Source: Magnetococcales bacterium
GTDB lineage: Bacteria; Pseudomonadota; Magnetococcia; Magnetococcales; UBA8363
Direction of reading: 5' to 3'
Assembly (NCBI GenBank): GCA_015232865.1
Contig: JADFYU010000016.1
Location: 1 to 51,817 of the forward strand
Length of the DNA stretch: 51,817 bases
A program made the position numbers and the translations under genes. Below are positions 42,684 to 51,483 of the stretch, piece after piece. A model generated the notes under the pieces. The model was not told where the DNA came from, ran no database searches, and saw only the letters and a list, made by a program, of their open reading frames with translations. The stretch's first letter is position 1. The number at the start of each line of letters is the position of its first letter.

Positions 42684-43394
42684 CTATTTAATCTCCAGCA
42701 ACTCAACTTCAAAGATCAAGGTAGACTCCGGGCCGATCAACTTTCCGGCCCCGCTTGATCCATAAGCCAGATTGGGTGGAATGAAAAACTTGTATTTGGA
42801 GCCGACATTCATCAACTGCACCCCTTCGGTCCAACCGGAGATGACGCCACTCAACGGAAAAGTGGTCGGTTCTGACCGTTTATAAGAGCTGTCAAACTCG
42901 GTTCCATCAATCAGTGTGCCCCGATAATGGACGGTAACCTGGTCCTTCTCGCTGGGTCGGCGACCTTTTCCGGCAGTGATCATCTTGTATTGCAAACCAC
43001 TTGAAGTGGCAACCACCCCTTTTTCATCCCGATTTTTTTTCAGGAAGGCGGCTCCTTCCTGGGCATTTTTCTCTGCCAGGGCGGCCAACTTGGCTTTTTG
43101 AGTTTCCTGAACCTTTTTTGCCAGATCGTGACGGACCTGCATCGCCATCTCTTTGGAGAGCAGCAGGGGCTTGTCGGAAAGTACATCATCGATGGCCCGG
43201 TTTATTATCCCTCTATCCGCTTTGAAATCCGCCCCTTTCAACACGGCTCCAAACTCCAGCCCCAGGTAATAGCTGAACTTTTCCTCATCGGTTTTCAAGG
43301 TGTCGGCAGATTCCGCCGCCAAAGCAACCCCGGCTGCGCCGGTGGATGAAAACAACAAAACCAAACCAAAAATAATATTTTTACGCTTCACCAT
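42684..43394 (-). CDS. Periplasmic FKBP-type peptidyl-prolyl isomerase (FkpA/Mip-like)
   Basis: A 236-residue exported protein with a signal peptide cleaved after ALA (before AESADT). The N-terminal helical dimerisation domain (about 30-125, with KFSYYLGLEFG) is followed by an FKBP domain (about 130-236). Active-site stretches are VTVHYRGTLIDGTEFDSSY, VISGWTEGVQLMNVGSKYKF, IPPNLAYG and LIFEVELLEI. It catalyses proline isomerisation and acts as a folding chaperone for envelope proteins. It is a single gene; a role in folding of cytochromes or flagellar proteins cannot be told. Confidence 0.93.
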   Translation of the reverse strand: MVKRKNIIFGLVLLFSSTGAAGVALAAESADTLKTDEEKFSYYLGLEFGAVLKGADFKADRGIINRAIDDVLSDKPLLLSKEMAMQVRHDLAKKVQETQKAKLAALAEKNAQEGAAFLKKNRDEKGVVATSSGLQYKMITAGKGRRPSEKDQVTVHYRGTLIDGTEFDSSYKRSEPTTFPLSGVISGWTEGVQLMNVGSKYKFFIPPNLAYGSSGAGKLIGPESTLIFEVELLEIK

Positions 43395-43959
43395 GACTCT
43401 CCTAACCTCTATTGGTTCCCAGACCTCTACAGAGGAAAAGGAAATAAAACAATACGGGACAATTCCTGAATTCGGCTATTATCCCAGATTCGGCAGTTGT
43501 AAGCACGCAATCGGCACAACCACTTAGTCACGAGAAAGATACATAAGTTCAGAACCCATTAGCAATGATCCATCCTGCTATTTTTTCTGCGCTCCTTAAT
43601 CGTGAAACACTTCAGCCGTCCCTTGGCATACCTGGCAAAAATTTCAACACCCGGCTTTCCGGCCATGTTTCGTCAACAATTTTTTGTCGGCCCGGCCAAA
43701 TTTCCCGATAATCTGGAAATATCTTCCACACACCGCCAGGGAAAAAATCCACTAACAGACAAAAATAGCACGCAAACAATTGATTGCATGACATATTATT
43801 TTTTTTATTATTGCGGCATGCAACATGCAAGATTCTTAACAGACCAACCAGGAACGAGAAGCCCATATCACAGCTCAATTCGGTTAAACAATCAATGAAA
43901 GGGGGTTGGCTGAATCAGATCCCAACGCGGGAATCTTTTTTTGGCTGATCAAATAAGCG
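43395..43959. other. Intergenic region with degenerate repeat R8
   Basis: 565 bases. Repeat R8 is at 43461-43522. A T-rich stretch near 43800 is flanked by TTGCATG and CATGCAA, possibly a weak hairpin. Open frames here lack ribosome sites and I do not call them. Confidence 0.45.
43461..43522. repeat. Copy R8, degenerate fragment of the dispersed repeat
   Basis: AATTCCTGAATTCGGC is followed by CCCAGATTCGGCAGTTG, then AAGCACGCAATCGGCACAAC. The arm sequences match R4 and R3, but the central part is missing. Confidence 0.35.
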
Positions 43960-44202
43960 ATGATAAAAGAAATCAATTCACAGATGGAAAAGATACAGAA
44001 AATGGGTCATAGCGAAGCCGAGTACACCCAGGTATTCCGCCTTCTCAATCAATCAGAACTGGCTCTACTGGAAAAAATGGAGTCTCTCCATCGCCTTCAT
44101 GAGACTGAATTGAACATGATTCATGCGCTGATCAACAAGATCATGGGCATGCTCATGAGAAAATTTCCAAAGCCACAATTTTCACAACTGCTGTCAGCCT
44201 GA
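43960..44202 (+). CDS. Small helical protein of unknown function
   Basis: 80 residues, mostly alpha-helical and amphipathic (MEKIQKMGHSEAEYTQVFRL, then ELALLEKMESLHRLHETEL), with a basic end. There is no signal peptide. The ribosome site is weak. It precedes the SIS isomerase gene on the same strand by 43 bases and might be co-transcribed. I recognise no family; the size and charge pattern recall flagellar chaperone-like helices, but that is only a resemblance. Confidence 0.5.
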   Translation: MIKEINSQMEKIQKMGHSEAEYTQVFRLLNQSELALLEKMESLHRLHETELNMIHALINKIMGMLMRKFPKPQFSQLLSA

Positions 44203-44245
44203 TCATGTCCGATGAAAACCGGCTTGACGGTGGGAGTCTCTCTTG

Positions 44246-44863
44246 ATGACAGATAAGCTCAACACGCTTTTTCAGCCAAGGGATGACGTTGGCGGTTTCT
44301 ATAAAGCCTATAACGACACGTTGCTCCGATACCTGTCCAGCCTGGACATCGCCGCACTTGAGGCGTTGATAACGGGTTTTTTAACGGCAAGAAAAGAGGG
44401 CAAGACCATTTTTTTTGCTGGAAACGGAGGCAGTGCCGCCACCGCATCCCATTTTGCCCAGGATCTGGCGACCGTCGGTCGGAAAGCCGGGGTGGCAACG
44501 TTCAAAACCCTCAGCCTGACCGATAACACCTCCTATATCACGGCCCTGGCCAACGATTTGGGATATGATCGTATTTTTTCGGAGCAGATGCAGCCCCTCT
44601 TTCAGAGTGGCGACCTGTTGGTGGCCATCTCCGCCAGCGGCAACAGCCCCAACATTCTCAAAGCAGCGGAATTGGCCAAGGAGCGAGGAGGAACCCTCTT
44701 CGCTCTGGTCGGATTTGATGGAGGAGCACTGGCCAAACTGGCCGATCACTGCCTCTTGATCAAAACCCCGAAAGGGGCCTATGGACCGGTGGAAGATGCC
44801 CATATGATCATCGACCATCTGGTCACCGGTTATCTCGTCGATTTACTCAAAGAGCCTTCCTGA
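44246..44863 (+). CDS. SIS-domain sugar isomerase, GmhA-like
   Basis: 205 residues from the ATG at 44246. It is a single SIS domain with the phosphosugar-binding stretches FFAGNGGSAATASHFAQDL, LLVAISASGNSPNILKAAEL and a C-terminal EDAHMIIDHLVTGYLVDLL. GmhA converts sedoheptulose 7-phosphate to glycero-manno-heptose 7-phosphate for ADP-heptose synthesis. DiaA-type proteins share the fold but act in replication. The nearby sugar cluster supports a role in glycan synthesis. Its last 21 bases overlap the end of the convergent Nudix gene. Confidence 0.8.
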   Translation: MTDKLNTLFQPRDDVGGFYKAYNDTLLRYLSSLDIAALEALITGFLTARKEGKTIFFAGNGGSAATASHFAQDLATVGRKAGVATFKTLSLTDNTSYITALANDLGYDRIFSEQMQPLFQSGDLLVAISASGNSPNILKAAELAKERGGTLFALVGFDGGALAKLADHCLLIKTPKGAYGPVEDAHMIIDHLVTGYLVDLLKEPS

Positions 44864-45712
44864 AACCAAGCCTGGGTTTGGTCGAATCCAGGCTTGGAAA
44901 TACAGATCCAACAGAGCAAGACTGGTCGGGACGATCCACTGTCGATGCTCGGCAATAAAACTTTCGGTCGCCCCAACCTCAATCCACGAGAAATCCTCAT
45001 ACTCCCCATCATGACCTGGTTTTTTCTCCAATGGCGGCAGAGTCGTGCCGGTTGCTTCCAGGGTGGCACAAAGATCATAGCAGTTGATTTGCGGATCGAA
45101 GACGACGCCCAGTTCTGAACACTGATCAAAATAAGGAAATTGCCTCCGGTGCATCGGGTCAACGGCCAAATTCAAGTTAAAACCGCTCTCCTCGGCAAAC
45201 TCCTCCTTGAGCTTGCCGAGATAGTCCAACTCTCCTGTTTGTCGGTTCAATCTGCTTTCATCAACACCCCCGGAGGGGACCAACTCATAAAAGCCCGGAT
45301 AGTGGGTCACCCATCTTGCACGTCTGGCGACCAAAATCCACCGTCGGTCAATCGGTTCCACCCGGGAAGCGGCATCAACAGGGTGGGCCGGCTGTGCTGA
45401 ATGGAGCTGCAAACAGGTCAGGCCGCTGACGGCGATCGGCGCCAGGTCAACCGGCAGGTGGGGCAGAAACTGTTTGGCAAGCAGAACCTGATAATCGACA
45501 AAATGCCCCCGTAAAACCCAACCCGCCTCTGCCGGGTTGAGATCGATAAAGTTGAGAATCCGACCATTGAACAGATTCCCCCGAATTTGGCACTGATGCC
45601 GCCAAACCGATTCAATCTCCTCTTGGTAGGGCGCTATCCGTTCCTGCCAATGCCGATCATTCACCACCAGCAGACGCCCGGCCCCGGTGGCCAGAATCTG
45701 CGCGCCGTTCAT
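44843..45712 (-). CDS. Nudix-type hydrolase with N-terminal extension
   Basis: 289 residues from the ATG at 45712, which overlaps the HAD stop (ATGA). An N-terminal domain of about 130 residues (GHFVDYQVLLAKQFLPHLP region) precedes a Nudix-like domain. WILVARRARWVTHYPGFYEL and VPSGGVDESR come first, then LKEEFAEESGF (about 190-200), an approximate Nudix helix with REU partly replaced (KEEFAEESG). Nudix enzymes cleave nucleoside diphosphates linked to other groups. With the HAD phosphatase it may process or recycle nucleotide sugars; that is inferred from position. A 10-bp hairpin lies in its last codons. Confidence 0.65.
   Translation of the reverse strand: MNGAQILATGAGRLLVVNDRHWQERIAPYQEEIESVWRHQCQIRGNLFNGRILNFIDLNPAEAGWVLRGHFVDYQVLLAKQFLPHLPVDLAPIAVSGLTCLQLHSAQPAHPVDAASRVEPIDRRWILVARRARWVTHYPGFYELVPSGGVDESRLNRQTGELDYLGKLKEEFAEESGFNLNLAVDPMHRRQFPYFDQCSELGVVFDPQINCYDLCATLEATGTTLPPLEKKPGHDGEYEDFSWIEVGATESFIAEHRQWIVPTSLALLDLYFQAWIRPNPGLVSGRLFE
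44866..44897. terminator. Hairpin shared by convergent SIS and Nudix genes
   Basis: CCAAGCCTGG and CCAGGCTTGG pair perfectly over a 12-base loop, starting 3 bases after the SIS stop and inside the Nudix coding end. No T run follows on either strand, so termination strength is uncertain. Confidence 0.4.
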
Positions 45713-46380
45713 AAAAACACCTCCATCTGCTCCAACCCCTGAACAAACCGGCACGGGGCCGGCCACTCCTGAAGATTGATCGTTTGGGGGTCCGGGTGAA
45801 CGACAAACGTGGACAGCCCGGCCTGAATCCCCGAGAGCGCACCGGTTTTGGAATCCTCCACGACCAAGGTGCCGTCACGCTTGCAACCACTCTTTTCCAA
45901 AGCCAGCAGATAAGGATCTGGAGCCGGTTTTCCCCGCTTGACCTGGTCCCCGCCCACCACCAGGGAGATCCATTCGATCAGGCCGGTTTTTCGCAGCCAA
46001 TGCTGGGCCAACCGGTTTTGAGAAGAGGTGACGACCGCCACCACTCGCCCCCGCTGTGTGGCCTGTTTTAGAACGATTTCGGCTCCGGGTTTGGGCTGAA
46101 CCGCATCATAAGCCGCCTCAATATTCTGCCAATAGCGATTTGACAAGAGAGGTTCCGACTCTGGCAGTCGGTATCTGTTTTTTAATATTCGTACAATTTC
46201 AGAAAGGGGTGGCCCATTTAAAGCGGCAAACTCTTCATCGGAGCCGGTTCGCCCCTGATCGTTTAAAAATTGATCGTAAACCCGACGCATCACAGGCAGA
46301 CTGTCGGCCAAAGTCCCATCCAGGTCCAAAAACAGACCACAAGGGGGCTTATTCAAGCCAGTCTCCTGCAACAATTCCAT
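45709..46380 (-). CDS. HAD-superfamily phosphatase (beta-phosphoglucomutase-like)
   Basis: 223 residues. The HAD motif I is LFLDLDGTLADSL (about residues 17-29), motif II VVTSSQN, motif III lysine GKPAPDPYLLALEKSG and motif IV VVEDSKTGALSG. The cap lies between motifs I and II (RVYDQFLNDQG region). Such enzymes remove phosphate from small phosphorylated metabolites. The start overlaps the end of the GNAT-NeuB gene by 32 bases and its stop overlaps the Nudix start, so it is co-translated with the sugar cluster. A sugar 9-phosphate or dead-end phosphosugar substrate would fit, but is not shown. Confidence 0.8.
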   Translation of the reverse strand: MELLQETGLNKPPCGLFLDLDGTLADSLPVMRRVYDQFLNDQGRTGSDEEFAALNGPPLSEIVRILKNRYRLPESEPLLSNRYWQNIEAAYDAVQPKPGAEIVLKQATQRGRVVAVVTSSQNRLAQHWLRKTGLIEWISLVVGGDQVKRGKPAPDPYLLALEKSGCKRDGTLVVEDSKTGALSGIQAGLSTFVVHPDPQTINLQEWPAPCRFVQGLEQMEVFL

Positions 46381-47917
46381 CACCCAGGGGAATGTCCCGC
46401 ACAGCCATTTTTCCAGCCAGTCGCTCCAGATGGCGGGGATGAATCCCCAATTGCTGACTACCGGGGCGGAGGATGGCTATATTCTCATCCAATTGAAAAA
46501 CCTCACCCCTGGCAATGGGTCGGATGGCCTGAAGGCCCCGTCGGGCATAGGCGGCCAGCTCGTTTTCCACCGGCAGCACCTCTTTCTTCCCGCCTTGGAG
46601 GGTCAACTCCACCGATCGAATGCCCGTCACCATCCGGGCCAGCTCTTTTGGGGTCAGAGCGAAAGCGTGGTCAGGCCCCGGCAGACGATTATCCAGGGTA
46701 AAATGTTTTTCGATGACCTGGGCACCCATGGCAACCGCCGCCAGGGGGCCATAGAGGGGGTGCCGGCTATGATCGGAAAAGCCGGATGCCACGGAAAATC
46801 TTTGTTTAAGCCAAGGAATGACCGCCAGATTCAGTTGATTCAAGGGACAGGGGTATTTGGCGGTACACTGCATCAGACAGAGATTTTTTCCCCCGGCCTG
46901 ATGATAAAAATCAACCGCCCAGTCGATATCTTCCGGGCTGCTGGCCCCGGTGGATAGAATGGTCGGTTTTCCAGATTGGGCCGCCAATTGGATCAGTTGC
47001 CGGTGACTGATTTCGTAGGAGGCAATTTTATGCAGAGTGACATAGGGGTCAACCACCTGAAAATCCCGAACGGAAAAAGGCGAGGAGATAAATTGAATCT
47101 CTTGCTTTTGACAATACTCAGCCAGCTCCGCCACCAGGACATCGGGCATGGCCAGATCGGCGAAAATGGACGAAATATCCTCCTTGATGCCGCTTTTTGC
47201 CAGATATTCACTGGCTCCGGCATTCTCCACATAGGTGGTGTTGGCCCGATAGGTTTGAAATTTGACCGCATCGGCCCCAGACTCCTTGGCCACGTCGATC
47301 AAAGCCCGGCCCATGGCCAGATCCCGCTGAGCAGATCCCATGCGCCAATTAGAACCGGCCTCGGCAATGATGAAAACCCGATCATTCAGCCAAAATGGTG
47401 ATTGGGAATCGAGCAGAAAGCGATAGATCGCGCAGGACTCTCCGGTATCCGCCACCTCTTTGATGGTTTGATCCAGAAGACGGTAACCGGCCATCAAAAA
47501 CATCTGTTTGGATCGAACATTCTCCACCCGAACCTCTGCCGACACCACGTCAAAGCCGCGAGCAAATAGAGAGTCAGCCGCCATTTTCAGGATGGGAACA
47601 GCCCAACCACGCCCCCGAAAAGCCGGAGCTATGTTGATGGAAATCTCAACGGTCTTGGCCGATTTTTGCTCGGGGTTGGGCACGGACTCAAAACGCAGGA
47701 ACGCCACCCGCAACCCTTGATGCAACACAAAGGCCGGCGGCAGATCCGGGCGGACGAAATAGTCCCGGCAAAACTCCGCCAGAAAGGCCGGCCACTGTTT
47801 GGGGGTTTGGTGATAACTCATGGCCAAGGTCTCGGGATCGTTTCGCCACTGCATCACCTGGCGAGCATGTTCGGCTACCGGTTGGCAAAGCTCCAGAGAG
47901 AGTTGTCGATCATTCAT
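46349..47917 (-). CDS. GNAT acetyltransferase fused to NeuB/PseI-type nonulosonate synthase
   Basis: 522 residues from the ATG at 47917 (8-base overlap with pseC). Residues 1-165 are a GNAT domain resembling PseH: LELCQPVAEHARQVMQWRND, INIAPAFRGRGWAVPILK (acetyl-CoA loop) and SKQMFLMAGYR. Residues about 178-520 are a NeuB-family synthase: FIIAEAGSNW, ADAVKFQTYRANT, KIASYEISH, STGASSPEDI, GFSDHS, VIEKHFTLD, then a C-terminal antifreeze-like SAF domain (RRGLQAIRPIARGEVFQ). In the Pse pathway PseH acetylates the 4-amino sugar and PseI condenses it with PEP. Fusing these two steps is unusual. The SAF domain may shape the active site of the dimer, as in NeuB. Confidence 0.85.
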   Translation of the reverse strand: MNDRQLSLELCQPVAEHARQVMQWRNDPETLAMSYHQTPKQWPAFLAEFCRDYFVRPDLPPAFVLHQGLRVAFLRFESVPNPEQKSAKTVEISINIAPAFRGRGWAVPILKMAADSLFARGFDVVSAEVRVENVRSKQMFLMAGYRLLDQTIKEVADTGESCAIYRFLLDSQSPFWLNDRVFIIAEAGSNWRMGSAQRDLAMGRALIDVAKESGADAVKFQTYRANTTYVENAGASEYLAKSGIKEDISSIFADLAMPDVLVAELAEYCQKQEIQFISSPFSVRDFQVVDPYVTLHKIASYEISHRQLIQLAAQSGKPTILSTGASSPEDIDWAVDFYHQAGGKNLCLMQCTAKYPCPLNQLNLAVIPWLKQRFSVASGFSDHSRHPLYGPLAAVAMGAQVIEKHFTLDNRLPGPDHAFALTPKELARMVTGIRSVELTLQGGKKEVLPVENELAAYARRGLQAIRPIARGEVFQLDENIAILRPGSQQLGIHPRHLERLAGKMAVRDIPLGDGIVAGDWLE

Positions 47918-49157
47918 GAAGCACACCTGACTCCTGGGCCTTGACAATGCCCGTAACCGCTGAGACAACCCGATCCACATCCGCCGCCTGCATATTGTAA
48001 TACAGAGGGATAGAGATCGCCTGAGCGTAGTAGGATTCGGCCCCAGGCAAAAACTGCTCTCCGTAGAGAACGCAATAGTAAGGCTGTCTGTAGACCGGCA
48101 AATAGTGAACTTGAGAACCAATATTCTCCTGCCAGAGCGATTCCATGAAGGCGGCTCGGGTCAGACCCAGCGTTTGAAAGTCGATGCGCAGAACATAAAG
48201 ATGCCAGGCCGGCTCCGCGTCGGGCAATCGTCCCAGCAATCGGATATGGGGGGAGAGGGATTGGAAGGCTTGATCATACCGGGCAACCAACGCCCGGCGT
48301 TTGGCGACAAACCGATCCAACCGACCCAACTGACTCAAACCCAACGCACAATGGATGGCGCTGGCGCGATAGTTGTATCCCAGGTCGGTCATTTCATAAT
48401 ACCAGGGGTTGATCCGCCCCTGACCATCCCGAGCCAGATGGGGATTTTGAAAATTTTCCGGGTTTTGGGTCATGCCGTGGCTACGCAGACGCAACAGCTT
48501 CTCGGCCAGCCGGTCATCCTGGGTAACAACCGCCCCCCCCTCACCCATGGCGATGGTTTTAACCGGATGAAACGAGAAGATGGTCAAATCGCTGAAGGCG
48601 CAACAGCCCACCAGTCTGCTTTGACCGTCCGCAGCGCCTACCCGCCCGCCCAGGGCGTGACAGGCATCTTCGACGACGGCGATCCGCTGTTGACGGGCAA
48701 ACCGGTGGATGGCCTCCATGGGGGCCGACTGACCGTTCATGTGGACCGGAAAAACCGCCTTGATCCGCTTTTGCTCCGGTCCGGCCCGGTCGAATGCCGC
48801 CTTAAACTCCGCCTCCCCCATCAGACCGGTTTCGGGGTCAACATCGGCAAACAGAACGTCCGCCCCGACAAAACGGACCGCATTGGCCGTCGCCAGAAAG
48901 GTTATGCTCGGAACGATGACCAGATCTCCCGGACCCAATCCCAAAGCCAGCGCCGCCAGATGCAGGGCCGCCGTGCCGCTGGAGCAGCTCACAGCGTGTC
49001 TGGCCTCAACCCGAGCGGCCAAGGCCCGTTCAAAAGCGATCACTTTGGGACCGGTGGTCAACCAGTTGGATTGCAATAGTTCGACGACCGAATCAATATC
49101 GGTCTCGTCGATGGATTGGCGTCCATAGGGTAGGAATGCCGTTGGGGATTGCTCCAT
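47910..49157 (-). CDS. pseC: UDP-4-amino-sugar aminotransferase PseC
   Basis: 415 residues from the ATG at 49157; a GTG further upstream lacks any ribosome site. A DegT/DnrJ/EryC1 PLP aminotransferase: LPYGRQSIDETDIDSVVELL, NWLTTGP, SCSSGTAALHLAALALGLGPGD, VEDACHALGG, and the PLP lysine in SFHPVKTIAMGEGG. A later GYNYRASAIHCALGLSQL completes the fold. It converts the 4-keto product of PseB into a 4-amino sugar using glutamate. It lies between pseB and the GNAT-NeuB gene in pathway order. Confidence 0.88.
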   Translation of the reverse strand: MEQSPTAFLPYGRQSIDETDIDSVVELLQSNWLTTGPKVIAFERALAARVEARHAVSCSSGTAALHLAALALGLGPGDLVIVPSITFLATANAVRFVGADVLFADVDPETGLMGEAEFKAAFDRAGPEQKRIKAVFPVHMNGQSAPMEAIHRFARQQRIAVVEDACHALGGRVGAADGQSRLVGCCAFSDLTIFSFHPVKTIAMGEGGAVVTQDDRLAEKLLRLRSHGMTQNPENFQNPHLARDGQGRINPWYYEMTDLGYNYRASAIHCALGLSQLGRLDRFVAKRRALVARYDQAFQSLSPHIRLLGRLPDAEPAWHLYVLRIDFQTLGLTRAAFMESLWQENIGSQVHYLPVYRQPYYCVLYGEQFLPGAESYYAQAISIPLYYNMQAADVDRVVSAVTGIVKAQESGVLHE

Positions 49158-49230
49158 GGCGATTGCCACTCTCTCACGTTTAAGGGCCACGAAAAAAACG
49201 GATGATCCAGGTTGAGCCGGCTTTACGCCG

Positions 49231-50244
<1,014 letters not shown>

Positions 50245-50332
50245 TTAACACCCTCGATTCAGAGGAATTGTTCCGTATGAAAGTTGAATAGGTCATGCTA
50301 GCATCAATCGCAACCCTCTGAAAGTGCTCAAG

Positions 50333-50359
50333 CCTGGATTCGACAACAGTCGAACCAGG
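50333..50359 (-). terminator. Hairpin after the glycosyltransferase gene
   Basis: CCTGGATTCGAC and GTCGAACCAGG pair with a single-base bulge, one base beyond the glycosyltransferase stop. No T run is visible. It may separate transcription of the glycosyltransferase from the pseB operon, or process the mRNA. Confidence 0.4.
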
Positions 50360-50360
50360 G

Positions 50361-51461
50361 TCAGCCGTCCGGCCAAAATTTCTCATAGGCCGTCACCAAC
50401 TGCGCGACCGAATCGTGAATATTGAATTGTTGTATAATGCGCTCCTGCGCCCGACCCCAATCACTGTCACTGTGAGACCAGTCGATAACCAACGCCTGTA
50501 AAGCCCGCTGTAAATCCAGAGGGTCATGGGGTCGGAACAAAAATCGTTCATCGCTGATCACCTGCTCCATGACACCGGTTCGGCTGGTCAACAGCGGCAC
50601 TCCGGCCGCCACCACCTCAAGAGAGGCCATGCCGGAACACTCCTGACGGCTGGGGTTGATGACCAACTCATAGCGCTGAACCAACTCCTGAAACTGTTCG
50701 ACGCGACCCAAAAAATTACAGGTCACCTGTTTGAACCGCTCCAGCTTTAAATCATTCTCTGAGCATTCGGGACGATCGCCGGTAAAATCCAGAATCAGAT
50801 GGTTCAGGCGGCCCGATTGCTCCAACTGATAGATGGCCTGGGTCAAATCAGACCACCCTTTTGATTTAATCTCGGAGCCGATAACCAAAACCCGATTGGG
50901 AAACAGATCGGAGTGTCGGGGTTTGGGTTGAGAGAACTCCTCCGGATAGACCCCGTCCAAAATCAGTTCAATGGGCGCTCCCACCCCCCAGCTTTTAACC
51001 GTTTCATACATCTGCTCGGCAATGAGGGCGACATGATCCGGTTGGTCACAACGATATTTTGTATAATCCCGCAGAGCCATTTTTGAGGAGCGAAGAAAAA
51101 GCCCGCTGGGAACCTGACATTTTTTGGCAAGAGCCTGGGTCAACAGCCCATCCAGATAGTCGTTACCTTGAATGAAACCGGCCCGCCTTCCGAGCCGGTC
51201 CAGGTCAGCGGCAATCTGTCTGGCAAACAGGCGGTTCTGCCACAATCGCCCCTTCAAGGATCGGGAACTGGGAAAGGAGCGAACAATCCGGGCAACGCCC
51301 AAACGATCACACTCCCCAGTCAACCAACCGGTTTCTCCCGTAACCAGAACCGGATTGTAAGCTTGGACTTTTGGATGTTGCAGCAATCTGGCCAGGCAGG
51401 TCTGCGCACCGGCTTTACCGGCCCGTTTCTGCAAAAATATCAGGCTCTGTATTTTTTCCAT
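50361..51461 (-). CDS. Glycosyltransferase (GT-B fold, GT4-like)
   Basis: A 366-residue soluble protein. The N-terminal part begins SLIFLQKRAGKAGAQTCLAR, a GT-B-type acceptor-side strand-loop. The C-terminal half has RVLVIGSEIKSKGWSDLTQA, FLGRVEQFQELVQRYELVINPSRQECSGMASLEVVAAGVPLL, with the E-x7-E-like pattern of GT4 retaining enzymes (QECSGMASLE). It probably transfers a sugar to a glycan or protein. Position near the Pse genes suggests nonulosonate or flagellin glycosylation, but a polysaccharide role is equally possible. Confidence 0.8.
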   Translation of the reverse strand: MEKIQSLIFLQKRAGKAGAQTCLARLLQHPKVQAYNPVLVTGETGWLTGECDRLGVARIVRSFPSSRSLKGRLWQNRLFARQIAADLDRLGRRAGFIQGNDYLDGLLTQALAKKCQVPSGLFLRSSKMALRDYTKYRCDQPDHVALIAEQMYETVKSWGVGAPIELILDGVYPEEFSQPKPRHSDLFPNRVLVIGSEIKSKGWSDLTQAIYQLEQSGRLNHLILDFTGDRPECSENDLKLERFKQVTCNFLGRVEQFQELVQRYELVINPSRQECSGMASLEVVAAGVPLLTSRTGVMEQVISDERFLFRPHDPLDLQRALQALVIDWSHSDSDWGRAQERIIQQFNIHDSVAQLVTAYEKFWPDG

Positions 51462-51483
51462 GAACTAGATCCGCATCAAACAA

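Noticed and set aside
42441..42758. Plus-strand open frame in the flagellin upstream gap
   Set aside because: Starts at TTG, runs through repeat R7 and into the FKBP gene, and resembles nothing.
43602..43898. 98-codon open frame before the small helical gene
   Set aside because: No ribosome site, irregular composition, crosses a T-rich hairpin-like stretch.
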